A stretch of DNA of 64,000 nucleotides from Sciurus carolinensis (taxonomy: Eukaryota; Chordata; Mammalia; Rodentia; Sciuridae): positions 19,977,678 through 20,041,677 of the forward strand of contig NC_062227.1 in the NCBI RefSeq assembly GCF_902686445.1. Direction: 5' to 3'. The notes beneath the pieces were generated by a model, which saw only the letters and a program-made list of their open reading frames with translations, was not told the DNA's origin and ran no database searches. Each line of letters begins with the position of its first letter. Position 1 is the stretch's first letter. The position numbers and the translations under genes are program-made. Shown one piece after another: positions 10,801-23,008 of the stretch.

Positions 10801-11330
10801 GGTGTAAGTCCCAGAAACACAATTGTGATTGGCTTAGACAATAGGAAATTTATTGGCCTCTGAAACCAAACTACAGGATGATGGGTTTATTCATCTGGGC
10901 ATTAGAAGTAATTAGAAGTAGGTCCTATTCACTCTCAAGATTCATTTCAGTCTCTGTAGTCTCTCATCTCTGATTCTCTCTCCATGATTTCGTCATTCTT
11001 CCAAATATGTCTTCTACGTGTCTGTAGACAAGATGCTGGCAACTGCCAGGATCACACTCTTAACTTTTCTGTTAGAGAATCTTTTTCTTCCCTTGGTTGT
11101 GATTGAGAAAATCTTGAAGGAGTCTGACTTGGGTTGAGTTGAGATCTACCTACATTGATGGCTAGGGGCATGATTGGATCTCATCCAAACTTCATTGTTG
11201 AAATTTGAGGAGAAATAATTCCTTTAAAAAGTGGTAGATACTCTGAAGTGCTAGGCAGACACAGTAGCTGTTTGCCAAATACTCTGACTTTTCAAGGCTG
11301 CGTCTTCTTACATGATACCTATTCTGTAGC
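10800..11330. repeat. Possible old interspersed repeat, unclassified
   Basis: The phrase 'ggaaatttattggcctctga' and the pyrimidine-rich stretch that follows look like an old antisense LTR or DNA element. I cannot name a family. Confidence 0.3.
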
Positions 11331-11734
11331 GGCCCAGTCATTGACACCAGTTACTATGAAGGCCAGTGAGTGAGCTGGCAAAGAATAGATTTCCCAAGCT
11401 TATTCTGGTTCACCGTAGGAGGTTTGAAGATCCAGGATGCCTGTGTGCTCTAAAATAAGATCAACAAAATAATATTCTCTTTGAATGGAGGTGTGTATGT
11501 CTTTCCTCAGATTATAAAGTCCTTAATGCCAAAGATTCTACCTGCGCCATTAACCTTTTGACAGCAAATAATGTAGCAGATCATCTATTCTATAGTGAAA
11601 GCAACACCCATTTTAAAAAACAGCCTTAATATGATATCTACAGTTGACAAGAGATAAACTTGGTAATGGTTAATTTTTAGGTCACCTGGGCTAAGAATGT
11701 TGGTACGTTATTTTGGATGTTTCTGGAATGCGAT

Positions 11735-12095
11735 TAACATATAAATCAGTGGGTTTTGAGTAAATCACATTAATCTACCTAATGTGGGTGGATCTCATCC
11801 AGTTAGTTGAAAGCCTTGATGAACAAAACTTGACCTCCTCTGGGTAAGGAGGAATTCTGCTGGCTGACAACCTTTGGACTCAAATGGCATATCTTCCCTG
11901 AATCTCATCCTGCTGACTGCCCTGCAGATTTTGGATTTGTCAATCATGCGAGCCAGTTCCTTAAAATAAATGTAAATTAATCAGTATACATTACTTTCTC
12001 TGTCCTTCTGTTCTCCCATCCTTTCCTTCCTCCCTCCCTTTCTCCTTTTGTTGGATCTGTTTGTCTTGAGAACTCTAACACACAGGGTATAGGCA
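11735..12095 (+). mobile_element. Old mammalian LTR-like repeat (MLT-like)
   Basis: 'tgtgggtggatctcatccag', 'ctgcagattttggatttgtc' and 'gagccagttccttaaaataa' match a familiar mammalian repeat pattern, with a terminal 'gagaactctaacacac'. Family name is uncertain; antiquity is clear from the divergence. Confidence 0.55.
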
Positions 12096-12415
12096 CTGAA
12101 GTATCTAGGTTTGTGTAATCACAGTAAAATACTCCAAGAAAGGCCTGAAATTTCTATGTGAAATCCTTTGCAGGGACTTCTCATCTTGGCTTCGCTGTTG
12201 GTCATCATCTTTGGTTCATTTACTCTGGTAGATAGGTCTAGTGATTAGATTTGTCAAAATGGTATTTTGTGACAGTCTTCTTAACAAAGAGGTTGTGAGG
12301 TGTGCAAAGTAATGTGAATGAGAATCATATCAGTTTGGGGGACATAGCAGGAAGAAGTGGTGGTGGTGCTAGTACCTGAAAAAGGGGAATACTAGGCAGG
12401 CAAAAACAGTCCATG

Positions 12416-12650
12416 TTTGCTTGGCGTTGCGGTTCATGCCTGTAAACCCAACAACTGCTTGAGGCAGGAGGGGATTGCAAAGTTCAAGGCCAGCCTCAGC
12501 AAATTTAGTGAGACCCTAAGCAACTTATTGAGACCTTGTCTCAAAATAAAAAAAATGAAAAGGGCTGAGAATGTGACTCAGTGGTTAAACAAACTTGGGT
12601 TCAATCCCTGGTACCCACCACCCCACCAAAAAAAGAAAAAAAGAAAAGAA
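12416..12650 (+). repeat. MEN-type SINE, sense
   Basis: 'gttcatgcctgtaaaccc' to 'gttcaatccctggtaccc', with a mixed A-rich tail. Confidence 0.9.
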
Positions 12651-12654
12651 AAAA

Positions 12655-13320
12655 CAGTATGTGTTCATATAGTGCAATTATATATTGGGATATATTTATC
12701 TTGTAGAGTATGGAATGACTATACTGTTTATATCTCAGGATTCTTTGTAGATATAAAGCTAATTGCATATAAATTTCCTTCATATTCTGATAGACTGGAA
12801 TACTCATGTACTAAAACCTATGATTTAAAAAAATACCTGCGATAGCATTTAAAGACTAAAGTCACAGTGTCATTTGACTTGGAGTATCAGAAATTTCTCA
12901 CTGTATTTATGTGTATACATGTATTTTATGTATTTGCATACATATATATATATTTACAAACATGCATATATAAGTACAGACTAGCAATTGAAAAGATGGT
13001 GCAATCTTCAAGAGTCATTAAAAATGTGTACATCAAAAATTGTCGTATCAACAAAAACAACAGATGTGGAAACGTTTTTGTTGAGAAAAATCTCATCTGT
13101 ATGCATAGATTATCTTTAGCAATTGCTTCAGTAAATGCCATACAGATGGTTTAAACTCAGAACGACTACACAAATTATTTTATCACAATAATTTTGAAGC
13201 CTAGGGTATATGACACATAAAGTCATATTTTTGGAAAATAATGTAACTTTATGTACATTAAAGAAGTTACAAGAACAGGCTTCTAAATCAGAGAAATTGA
13301 TGTCACAGACCTTTCTACAA
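12655..13320. other. AT-rich unassigned sequence
   Basis: Contains a TA-rich stretch at 12,940-12,970. Overlapping open frames on both strands look like chance in AT-rich DNA. Nothing else recognised. Confidence 0.5.
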
Positions 13321-13322
13321 AA

Positions 13323-13410
13323 GAGCTGGGGCTGTAGTGCAGTGCTAAAGTGCCCCTGGGTTAAATCCCCAGTGACCCCCCCTTACTCCCTCGCCCCCCC
13401 CCAAGAAAAG
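13323..13410 (+). repeat. ID half-element, sense
   Basis: 'gagctggggctgtagtgcag' to 'gggttaaatccccagtgacc', followed by a C-rich tail that is unusual for an ID element. Confidence 0.8.
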
Positions 13411-13929
13411 AGCCAGAATGGGTGTTTACATGTGATTGCTTCATAACTGCTTTGTGAGTTAAGGAGGGATAATTTTTTTTGTAATTGAAGAAAACTGTTT
13501 TACATTCCTAGTTTAAGAGGGGAAGTGCTTATACCTTTTTAATTGTACTTAGAAACAATTTTGACATTCTTGTTTGATTCTTGTTTGACTGGACCAGTCA
13601 CTTTTTACATAGAACACCAATTTTTCTTGAAAGCACAACAAACTGGTTATTCATATGAGAACATTTAACCTTTTCCCAAAAAAGAACAAAATAAGTCCAT
13701 CACTTTAAAGAAAACAATCAACTTTTGTTACAAATAATAAAATTTGCTACCGTGAGCTTGCAGTTTTTCTGATGAAAGCAGTGGTGATATTAAGGGTTGT
13801 TTTCTTTCAGTTTTGGTTTTTGATAAGGTATATTGTGTAGTAAAATGTTTCAGCATTTGGAAGATAAGCAGAATTCAGTGAATGAATGATTCTTAAATGA
13901 CCAGTGCATGGATTTTAATCTGCCAAAGT

Positions 13930-14200
13930 AAATATGATTTTAGATTCCACATTGCAACTAATCTTTAAGAAACTACCAATTTTGGTAGTTTTCTGTCAAG
14001 TTTGATGGCATATCAGAGAAGACAAACATAATTATATGAAAAGGCAATTAGAATACCTTTCCCCTCTCTATGTACATATCATCATAAGGCTGTTGTTTCT
14101 TTATGTACTTCAACTCAAACAGCATATTGCAACAGATTGAATGTAGACAAAGAGAATCCATGCAATAAAGAGATCTGTAAAATACAAGTAATGCCATGTA
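13930..14200 (+). mobile_element. Possible hAT-type transposase C-terminal remnant
   Basis: The stretch around 'aaggcaattagaataccttt' and 'agcatattgcaacagattga' resembles the degraded end of a hAT (Charlie/Zaphod-like) transposase, the dimerisation region, followed by a downstream non-coding part. Stops interrupt every frame. The resemblance is from memory of repeat patterns, so the family is uncertain. Confidence 0.4.
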
Positions 14201-14370
14201 TGTCAGTAATATTTGGGGGGAATTATCATTTTTCTAAATATGTGTTAAATGTGATGGGTTTATAAATTAATAATTTTATGATTTCTTAATTTCTAATCTA
14301 AGGCACAGTAGATCTAATCTACAAGGACAAAAGCTCATCGGGGTTCTAAGTAATTTTTAAGAGTCAAAGG

Positions 14371-14444
14371 TGGGGCTGGGTGTGTAGTTCAGTGGTAAAA
14401 TGAGTGCCTGGCATGTGCAAGGTCCCCAGCACCTCTCCCTCAAA
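14371..14444 (+). repeat. ID SINE, sense
   Basis: 'ggggctgggtgtgtagttca' to 'aaggtccccagcacctctcc'; part of the B box is deleted. Confidence 0.8.
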
Positions 14445-14631
14445 GGCGGGATCATGGAGCACCTCTGGGACCAAGAAGAATTGCTATACTGGTTGAAAGG
14501 GTTATGCATTTGATGAGGTAAAGTGGCATTTTATTGGGGCCTTGCAAAATGGTTCTCCTTAGAATCTAATCCCTTCATGTAGTATGTTTGGAGTAAAATA
14601 TCAGTGACTTACTTGTTGATCATAATAAAAT

Positions 14632-14818
14632 TTTTGGTTGTGTGGTTCCTGCCCGTATTCTCAGTGACTTGGGAGGCTGAGGCAGGAGGATCATAAGTTT
14701 GAGGCTAGCCTGAGCTACTTAGCAAGATCCTGTCTCAGAAAAAAAAAAAAAAGGAGGAAGAGGACTGAGGATGTAGTTCAGTGGTAGTGTACCCCGGGGT
14801 CAAATCCTCCCCAGTATA
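14632..14818 (+). repeat. MEN-type SINE, sense
   Basis: 'gggaggctgaggcaggagga' (B1-like) and 'gaggatgtagttcagtggta' (ID) are separated by a 14-A linker. Confidence 0.9.
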
Positions 14819-15140
14819 TAAATATGTATATGTACATATGTTAATACATAAATTAATTTTTAAATTTAAATAGAATATTTCAAAGACTGGTGAAATACTT
14901 TGATATTTAACAGAATGACTTTACAGTTACAGAGGCAGGTGAATGTTTTTAAAAAATCTATGTCAGTTAATATAGTAAGTGGTCTTTTAACCAGACAATC
15001 TAAATTTTTTGATTGTAAACATAGTAATATTTTGAACTATAGTAATATCCAAGTATTATAGATTTTCTGACTTAGAAATAGGTTGTTTTATCAAAAGTTA
15101 TTATACATAAAGGCACATTCCCACAATCAAGATGTGAAAA

Positions 15141-15346
15141 CAAGTTGGGAATGGTGGCATAGACCTGTAATCCCAGAGACTTGGGAGGCTGAGGTAGGAG
15201 GATCTTGAGTTCAAAGTCAGCCTCAGCAACTCAGCAAGACCCTGTCTCTATAAAATACAAATGGGGCGGGGGTGTAGCTCAGTGGTTAAGTGCTCTTGGG
15301 TCAGGTTCAATGCCTGGTACCAAAAAAAAAAAAAAAAAAAAAAAAA
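15141..15346 (+). repeat. MEN-type SINE, sense, well preserved
   Basis: Full dimer from 'gttgggaatggtggcataga' to 'caatgcctggtacc' with an A26 tail. The long pure tail suggests a relatively recent insertion. Confidence 0.93.
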
Positions 15347-16069
15347 GTGAAAACCCTCAATATGCAAAAATAGGATGACAAGAAGTGAAAGACCTTGTCT
15401 CCAGTAGGGATGGAAAGAGGAAGAAAAAATTTCCTGTAATTTTGGGTCAGACTGTTTTAAACGTTTGTGTGTGTGTGCTGACGGTGGAAAATGAAAAGTT
15501 TGAAAACGGCTTACTGTTTTGGTTCTTCCTCCAGCATAATGGACACCGTTTGAGACCTTAATTAGTAATAGAACTTTTCTGGCCTTCTTGACATGACATG
15601 AATTGGCCCCATTTCTCCTCATTTGTGTAGCCTGTTGAACTAAAATGTGAAGCAAGTTTGGGCAAGGTTATAATTCATGTAAGTCTTAGGTAAATAAATG
15701 TTCTTTTAATTTTTTTTACCTAATGGGCACATAAAATTGTACATATTTATGGATTACGGTGGTGTTTGTGTATAGTATAATATTCACATCAGGTAAACAT
15801 ATCTACTTAAACATTCATCATTTCTTTGTGGTGAAAACATTCAAAAAATCCTATCTTCTTGCTTTTTTGAAATGTGCAGTACATTGTTATCTGTAGTCTC
15901 CATTACTACTGTTTAATAGAACACCAAAACTTATTTTCTCTTAACTATAGCTTAATGCCCATTGATTAACCTTCACTCATGCTTCTCACCCCGTACTCAT
16001 CCCAGCCTCTGGTAACCACTGTTCTACTCTCCATTCCTTTTTTGTTGTTGTTCTTTTAATTTCCTTCCT

Positions 16070-16188
16070 CCCTCTCATTGTCTTGCTTTGTTGCCCAGGC
16101 TGGTATGGAACTCTGGGACTAGCAGGGTCCTCCCTCCTCAGATTCCCTAGTGTTGGGACTACAGATTTGCATTACTGCACCCAGATGT
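16070..16188 (-). repeat. B1-like monomer, antisense
   Basis: 'ttgttgcccaggctggtatg' to 'gcattactgcacccaga' lacks the ID half and looks more 7SL-like than the dimers around it. Confidence 0.7.
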
Positions 16189-16656
16189 CTACTCTCAACT
16201 TCTATGAGATCATTTCTTTTAAGATTCCACACACAAGTTAGTTCATGTGGTAATTTTCCTTCTGCTATTGGTTTATTTCACTTAACGTAATGTCATCTAG
16301 GTTCATCCATGTAGCTACATATAGCAGGCTGTCCTTTTTATGGCTGAAGTAGTATTCTGTTGTGTATGTATATCCTACATTTTCTTTAGCAATTTTATCT
16401 GTTGGTGGACATTTCTGTTCAGTATGTTGAACATTGTGACAAAATATTAAGCATGGGAGTACAGATATGTCTTCAATATAGTGATTTCAGTATGTACTTT
16501 GGGTATGTACCCGGAGTGCAATTGACAGATCATATTGTAGTTTTATTTTTAATGTTTTGAGAAACCTTCATGTTGCTTTCAATATAGCTGTACTTATTTG
16601 CATTCCTAGCAACAGTGCATAAGGGTTCTCTCTACTCATCCTCAACACCACTTGCT

Positions 16657-16872
16657 CTTTTTTTTTTTTTTTTTTTTGTGATTCTTGGGATTGAACCCAG
16701 GGATGCTTAAATAGTGAGCCATATCCCCTGCTCTTTTTTTTTTCTTTTTTTCTTTTTTTCTTTTTGGAAACAGTCTCACTGAATTGTTGAGGCTAGCCTC
16801 AAACTTGAGATGCTGCCGCCTCAGCCTCCTGAGTTGCCAGGGTTACAGGCATATGCCACAAGGCTGGCTATT
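16657..16872 (-). repeat. MEN-type SINE, antisense
   Basis: A T21 tail, the ID half ('cttgggattgaacccaggga'), a T/C-rich linker, then the B1 half ending 'atatgccacaaggctggct'. Confidence 0.9.
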
Positions 16873-17312
16873 ATCTCTCTCTCTCTCCGCTTTTTCTCTT
16901 CTCTTTTTGACAAGAGTTACTCTAATGGAATTGAGGGTATATCTTACTGTGTTTTTATTTTCCATTTCCCTGGCCATTAGTGATGTTGACTTACTTTTAT
17001 ATACCTATTTGCCATTTGTACATCTTACTTTGGAAACTATTTAGGTCTATTGCCTATTTTAAATTGTTTTATTTGGGATTTTTTTCCCCTTGTATATTTC
17101 TCGATATTGACCTCTTATAAGGTGTATAGTTTGCAAATATTTTCTCCCATTCTGTAGGTTATCTCTTCTCACTCGATCGATTGTTTTCCTTGCTATGCAG
17201 AGACTTTTTAATATGATGTAGTTCCAGTTGCCATTTTTGCTTTTGGGGGTCTTATCTTAAAAATTCTTTCCCATTCCAATATCCTGAAGCTTTTTTCTAG
17301 TTTTGTAGTTTT

Positions 17313-17406
17313 CCTTTTTTTTTTTTTTTTTTTGGTACTAGGGGTCAAACCAGAGCATCACACATGCTAGGCAAGCATTTGAGCACTGAGCTACTCCCCA
17401 GTCCCA
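17313..17406 (-). repeat. ID SINE, antisense
   Basis: T18 tail then 'ggtactaggggtcaaaccag' to 'ctactccccagtccc'. Confidence 0.9.
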
Positions 17407-17443
17407 GTTTTAATTCTGATATTTAAGTCTTTACTCCATTTTG

Positions 17444-17582
17444 AGTTTTGAACCCAGGGGGCACTGAGCCACATCCCGAGCCCATTTTTTTTCTGTTTTA
17501 TGTTTGAGACAGGTGCTAAGTTGCCTTGAAATTGGAATCCTGGTTGCTGGGATTATAGGCATGCATCAGTGTGACTAGCTGA
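17444..17582 (-). repeat. MEN-type SINE, antisense, internally deleted
   Basis: 'tttgaacccagggggcactg' to 'catgcatcagtgtgactagc'; part of the B1 half is missing. Confidence 0.85.
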
Positions 17583-18075
17583 ATTGCTTTCTTTGAAACT
17601 GGGACATAGAGGTCTAGTTTCATTTTTCTGCATGTGAATATCCAGTTTTCCAGCACCATGTATTGAAGTGTGTATTCTTAGCACCTTTGTCAAAGATTTG
17701 TTAGCTGTGGATGTGTGGGTTTATTTCTGGGCTCTGTTTTGTTCCATTGGACTTTGTGTCTGTTTAAATAGCAATGCCATGCTGTTTTGATTACTGCAAC
17801 TTTATTTTATCTTTTGAAATCAGTGTAAAACTCCTGCTTTATTCTTGTGTGTTTTGTGGTTCCTTTTGAATTTTTGATTTCCCCCTAGTTCTATGTAGAA
17901 TGTCTGGTATTTTTATAGATATTACATCAGGTCTGTGGATCACTTTGGGTAATACAGATATTTTAACAGTATTGATCTTTTTCAGTCATTAACATGGGAG
18001 GTCTCTCCATTTTGTGTGAGTGTCCTAGTAAATGTCTTTCATCAGTATTGTATAGTTTTCATTGTAGAAGGGAGT

Positions 18076-18556
18076 AAATATTTCTTAGTGCAGTGAAACT
18101 TCCTCAAGCAGTTTTCCTAGGGGACAGAATTTTTTGCCTATTTGAATTTCTCTTAATAAGACATATCCAAGATCTATTTTTTTTCACTATTTCTTAAGGG
18201 TTTATTAGTTTATTCCTAGTAGAGCACACCTTTGCTGTGTTAGTCATCCTGCATTTATTTTGTACAGCAAACTTAGTTGGAGAGTTAGAAATATTTTGAC
18301 CTGGTATTTTTGTTACTATGCCAGATAAGTTCCAAAGCCTTGCCTAGTTTCTGCCCCCAAAGAGCTCATAGTTTCATGTATTTTAGTCTGCTCTCTGCTC
18401 TTAGCAAAAGTAAGATTATGGAGTCAGTTTGAGAAATCAGGGTTTTGTAGTCTTCATTATTTTTTACCATTAGTTCTCTTTGTATAAAAGTGTTGTTATT
18501 TGTAGTGTCTTCCAAGAAACATTAATGTTACTTTTGGAGGAAAAAAAATTATACTA
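18076..18556. other. Unassigned sequence
   Basis: No SINE or gene recognised. It may include more old L1 at its left edge. Confidence 0.45.
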
Positions 18557-18557
18557 A

Positions 18558-18672
18558 GGGACTGGGGTTGTGACTCAGTGGTAGAGCACTTGCCTAGCAT
18601 ATGTGAGGCACTGTGTTCAATTCTCAGCACCACATACAAATAAGGTTTACCAACAACAAAGAAAAATATTTA
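18558..18672 (+). repeat. ID-derived SINE, sense
   Basis: 'gggactggggttgtgactca' to 'caattctcagcaccacatac' with an A/C-rich tail. Confidence 0.9.
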
Positions 18673-18679
18673 AACAAAA

Positions 18680-19848
18680 AATCATACTAAGAGGTATCAT
18701 TTTCCCCAGTTCCCCTAAAATGAAAACAAATGTTGAAAAAGTGTAAGTAGCAGTTTTGGTTACATAGACTCTGACTACTAAGTATTTTGAATATAGATGT
18801 TTACCTTTATTTTCATCTGATAAAAAAATACATCTGAACAAAAATCTTGTTTTCCTTACACTTGTTTCTCTGATTCTGTGAACTCTTAATTAAGAATGTT
18901 TCTTATTACTGATGTTTATTTCAAGTCCCATAATTGCAAACTCAATCATATTTTGTGGTACTCTACCTTCTGAATTTTTCCTTTCTTTTTTTGCCTCCTT
19001 GTTTGAACTGAGAACTTCCATCTGGCCTTTATCTTTCTATGTAGTAGCCTTTTCTTATGTAAGTAGTAACTCTTTAAAATCTCATAAACAACTAAGCATG
19101 AAGTCTAGCTGAAGGGTGCTTAGTGGACAATTCATTCTGCTTCCCCCTTGTTTTAGAAATTGTAATTGAACCACTATTGATGGGAAGGGATCCTGCCCCT
19201 CACCTTGGGAGCAGAGAGAAGTGAGAAATGTGTTTACAATTCAGTTTTAAAAAGAAATGGGTTGTGGGGGTGTGTGTCTTGGTAGCTAATTTCATAATTC
19301 CCCGGTGATGCTTTTTATGCTTTGAAATACTGAACAACCATGAAAATTAATGTGCAGAATTATTGCTGTGTTTTACTGAGAACTACCTATTGCCTCATAC
19401 TGGTAATATGTTGGATGACTCCATGTATAGAGTCATCTTTTTACTGGCAATTCTCAGTTTTGCAAGCTAATCATTTTGCTTTTAATTTGCATAGTACTAT
19501 TGGTTGGAAAGGTAGAAACATTTTGAGCTTGGATTTTTGGTAGTGCTGTGGATGTGGCAACCATGTTTTCCAAAATCAAAAATAAGAACATTAATTCTGC
19601 TGGGTAGGAGAAGTGAGAATGTATTTCTGGGGGCAGTAGGAGAGAATATTTGAAATTTTAACTGGCCATATGATTGCCATGCTCAGGGAGGAGAGCATTA
19701 TTTATTTGAAATACTTATTGATTACTTCATGCCTTGCCAGACATTTTTTATAAAGAAAAATTAAAAGTCTTCTCAGGTCTTTTACTAAAAGGTAAGCAAA
19801 CTTAAAATTAAGTGAAAAGATGTAGTAGCACTTAGTGGGTTTTTTAAA
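18680..19848. other. Unassigned unique-looking sequence
   Basis: About 1.2 kb with no repeat I recognise and no supported coding frame. Confidence 0.5.
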
Positions 19849-19849
19849 A

Positions 19850-19986
19850 ACATTTTTTAGTTGTAGATGGACACAATAAGTTGATTTTATTTATTTATTT
19901 ATTTTTTAATGTGTGGTGAGGATTGAACCCAGTGCCTCACATGTGCCAGGCAAGCTCTCTATTACTGAGCTATAATCCCAACCCCA
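19850..19986 (-). repeat. ID-derived SINE with extended tail, antisense
   Basis: 'agttgtagatggacacaata' tail, (TTTA)n, then the ID body to 'gagctataatcccaacccc'. Confidence 0.9.
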
Positions 19987-20007
19987 GTGTTTCTTTTTAA
20001 TTAATTA

Positions 20008-20092
20008 AATTTTGTGGTACTGGGGATTGAACCAGAAGCCTCACAGATCTGTTAGGCAAGCACTTTATGACTAAACAACATCCCTAACCCAG
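20008..20092 (-). repeat. ID SINE, antisense
   Basis: 'tggtactggggattgaacca' to 'acaacatccctaaccc', the second of three adjacent ID insertions. Confidence 0.85.
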
Positions 20093-20104
20093 TAATCAGT
20101 GTTT

Positions 20105-20204
20105 CCTTTCTTTTTTTTTTTTTTTTTGGCTATCCTGGGGATTGAACCCAGGGCCTCCTACTTGCAAGGCAAGCTCTCTACCAACTGAGCTATCTCCGCA
20201 GCCC
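20105..20204 (-). repeat. ID SINE, antisense, with target-site duplication
   Basis: T18 tail and a near-intact ID body ('gcaaggcaagctctctacca'). It is flanked by aatcagtgtttc (20,093) and aatcaatgtttc (20,205), a 12-bp duplication with one mismatch. Confidence 0.93.
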
Positions 20205-20327
20205 AATCAATGTTTCTTGATAGCATTTTTCTGTTTTGCAGCTATAGGGAGAGAGTATGTGCCAGTTCTTAGTTATGAAAAAATTTTACCCTATGGTAAA
20301 CAAGAGCTGTTGTTGTTCTTGTTATTA

Positions 20328-20516
20328 CAGTGCTGGGGATCAACCCCAGGGGCACTTTAGCAATGAGCTAACTGCCTGCCCCGCCCCAACACTCACACAC
20401 CCTTTTTATTTTGAGACAGGCTCTTAGTTGCTGAGGCTGGCCTTTGATTTGTGAAATTCCTGCCTCAGTCTCCTGAGTTGCTAGGATTACAGGTGTGTAC
20501 CACCACACCCAGATCA
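20328..20516 (-). repeat. MEN-type SINE, antisense
   Basis: 'cagtgctggggatcaacccc' to 'accaccacacccagatc'. Confidence 0.9.
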
Positions 20517-20579
20517 AAAGCAGTTTTTAAACAACTCTAAGAAATGATTACTCACACTTCTGATCTTGATGGAACAATA

Positions 20580-20735
20580 CAGGTAGTGAGTAATAGACTG
20601 GACTTTGGAATCAAATAGACCTGGCTTCAATCTTGGTTTAGCAACTTCCTCGTGAAAAGGCATTATTTAAATTCTAGAGCTTTGAGAGAGTTAACAAGAT
20701 TAATAAGTGCTTTGGCAAATGTTTAATAAATGTTG
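20580..20735 (+). repeat. MIR SINE, sense
   Basis: 'agacctggcttcaatcttgg' and 'atgtttaataaatgttg' match the MIR core and 3' end. Confidence 0.7.
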
Positions 20736-20850
20736 TTTTTGTTATTGCTAAAGGAACTCTCATTGCAAGAAAAACTTGGTGGATTTCTATTTGAGATCTG
20801 TCTTTCAGAACCTACAAAAATTCTAAGGAAGTAAGGAAAAAGTCTTAAAA

Positions 20851-21024
20851 TCAGCTTGGTGTGGAGGCACACACCTGTAATTCCAGCTGCTTGGGATGAG
20901 GAGGCAGGAGGATCACAAGTTTGAGGTCAGCCTTGGCACTTTGGTGAGACCCTGTCTCAAAACATAAGGTCTGGAATTGTGCCTCAGTGGTAGGAAGCCC
21001 TCAGGTTCAATCCCCAGTATACGA
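20851..21024 (+). repeat. MEN-type SINE, sense
   Basis: 'ggtgtggaggcacacacctg' to 'aggttcaatccccagtatac'. Confidence 0.9.
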
Positions 21025-21119
21025 TCTAATAGACCCATAGGCCCAGCACAATTATTTCTGTTTTTCAGTCAAAAGATAGAATATTACTGGTTATTACAAT
21101 TTTACATCAGTTTTTATTT

Positions 21120-21248
21120 TTTTTAATTTTCTTTTAGTTGTAGGTGGACACAGTACTTTTATTTATTTTTACTAGGTGCTGAGGTTTGAACCCAGTGCCT
21201 CACGCATGCAAGATGAGCGCTCTATCACTGAGCCACAACTCCAGCCCA
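21120..21248 (-). repeat. ID-derived SINE with extended tail, antisense
   Basis: 'agttgtaggtggacacagta' followed by an ID body ending 'gagccacaactccagccc'. Confidence 0.9.
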
Positions 21249-21544
21249 AGTTTTTGTTTTTTAAATATGATATGGCATGTTAAATTATATTATTAATTTA
21301 TATTTGATGATTATTCCTTTGTCAGTTTTAATATTCTTATGGAAATTGATATAATACACATTTTTGAATCTTGCTTCCATACCCAAGTTGTAAAGCTTCC
21401 AAGGAAAGGGATTTCATCTTTTACTTTTTTTTTTTTTCCATAGTACTAAGGTTTGAGCCCTTTGGTGCTTTATGCCCTCACCCCTTTTTATTTTGAGGCA
21501 GGTTGATTTAGTCAACTTCTTCCCTTTTGTGACTGTAGGCCTAT

Positions 21545-21932
21545 GTTGGAGGAGGAAAAGTTTATTTGGGGGCTCATGGTTTTATAGGTCTCAGTCCTTA
21601 GCCAGCCAGCTCCATTCCTTGGGGCTGGAGGTGAGGCAGAATGTCATGGCAGAATATCATGCTCACATGATGATCAGTAATCAGAGAGAGACAGACAGAC
21701 ACTGGCTTCACTTGCCAGATACAAAATATATACCTCAAAGTTATGTCCCCCACCTCCCAGCCACCTCCTCCAGCCTCACCCTACCTGCCTTCAGTTACCA
21801 GTTAATCCCATGGGGGATTAATTCACCAGTTGGGTTAAGGCCTCTCACAACCCCATCATTCACCTTCAAATGTCTTTCATTGTCTCATACATGAGCTATT
21901 AAGGAATACCTCACATCCAAACCATAGGATAG
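21545..21932 (-). mobile_element. MaLR (THE1/MST-like) LTR, antisense
   Basis: 'gtttatttgggggctcatgg', a long middle with cgtgatcag-type text, then 'cctcacatccaaaccatag'. This is the reversed layout of MaLR LTRs. The 140-codon frame that overlaps it is incidental. Confidence 0.65.
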
Positions 21933-21936
21933 GTTC

Positions 21937-22030
21937 CCACAAAGTTGCTAAGGCTGGTCTTAAGCTTGTGATCCTCTGGTTTCAGTCTCCCAAGTAGCTG
22001 GGACTATGAGCATGTGCCACCACACCTCTG
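21937..22030 (-). repeat. B1-like SINE part, antisense
   Basis: 'gctaaggctggtcttaagct' to 'catgtgccaccacacc'; the ID half is absent. It follows the LTR directly. Confidence 0.8.
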
Positions 22031-22314
22031 TTACTTTATTCTATCTGGGTATTAGAGAGTATGACTTCTTAGTACTCCTTCCTAATTGTTATATATGTGC
22101 TCAAATAGGAATAATTTATTCAATAACTCAAGTTCTTTTCTTGTTTTTCTAGTCCAGTCTGCAGAGGTTTGAATTTTGGTATAGTTTACTTTTTATAGCT
22201 TACAACTGCTAACCATTTGTAAACATTAAATATTAAACTTTATGGTATATTTAGAGTTTTGATAATTTTTTTAACATCTTAGTAGAGCATAGAGGTGAAA
22301 TAGTACAAGAGAGA

Positions 22315-22560
22315 TCGAAAGCAGAGATTCTGAAGTCAGGTAGCCTGGGTTCAAAGTCCAGATTGATAACTTTCTATTGTCTGATCTTGGTCAAATAATT
22401 GAACTTTTCTGAAACTATTTTCCCATTTGTAAAATGGGGAAAATAGTAGTATCTATTTCATATAGTTTTAATGATGATTAAATTAATTAACATAATTCCT
22501 TAAAACAGTGCCCAGTTCATAAAATGTACTGTATAAATGCTTTATATTGCTACATATACA
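22315..22560 (+). repeat. MIR SINE, sense
   Basis: 'aggtagcctgggttcaaagt', then 'cccatttgtaaaatggggaa' and 'aaaacagtgcccagttcata' in the MIR order. Confidence 0.85.
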
Positions 22561-23008
22561 TGTTTTCTTGTTAATTTGTTCTCATATAGATAGAGCTGTT
22601 TTTGAAATTTTCATTAAAAAAAGAAGAAAATTGGCTAAAATCTATTTTTGTATTTATTTAGGAAGTATAATTTACTTAGCAATCCAGTATAGAAATGTAA
22701 AAGTTATAGAATTATGTGTCTGAAGTAGTAAAGATGAAATTTAATTACATGGAATGATGTGAGGCTATGTTGTCTCTATAAGCATTTTTTCTGAGGCCAT
22801 AACAAGGCAGGATGTTTGCAAATAGAAGCTTCAGAGTCTTCCCTGTGTTTTAGAAAAGCTTACACCCATCAAATGAAAGAAAAGTTTTGAATACCCAACA
22901 TGAACAAACAATTCTTTATACATATTGATTAAATATTTTAATCATTTTTTATTTGGACCAGAAGAAGAAACACTGAAGGAAAAGAAGAAAATGCAAAAAC
23001 CATAATTT
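22561..23008. other. AT-rich unassigned sequence up to the gap
   Basis: No repeat or coding signal recognised before the run of Ns. Confidence 0.5.

Larger units (their letters stand above)
15690..18075 (-). mobile_element. Antisense L1 (3' UTR to ORF2 part), SINE-invaded
   Basis: Starts with an old L1 3' UTR pattern ('gtacatatttatggattacg') and continues through ORF2-derived antisense text such as 'ggttcatccatgtagctaca' (16,300) and 'cctttgtcaaagatttgtta' (17,683). Three to four SINEs split it. No frame is open over a useful length. Confidence 0.8.

Noticed and set aside
15248..15655. 135-codon minus-strand frame
   Set aside because: Half of it is the complement of a SINE and its A tail; no recognisable domain.
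21472..21894. 140-codon plus-strand frame
   Set aside because: Lies in an antisense MaLR LTR; no conserved motif, and such frames are common in LTRs.
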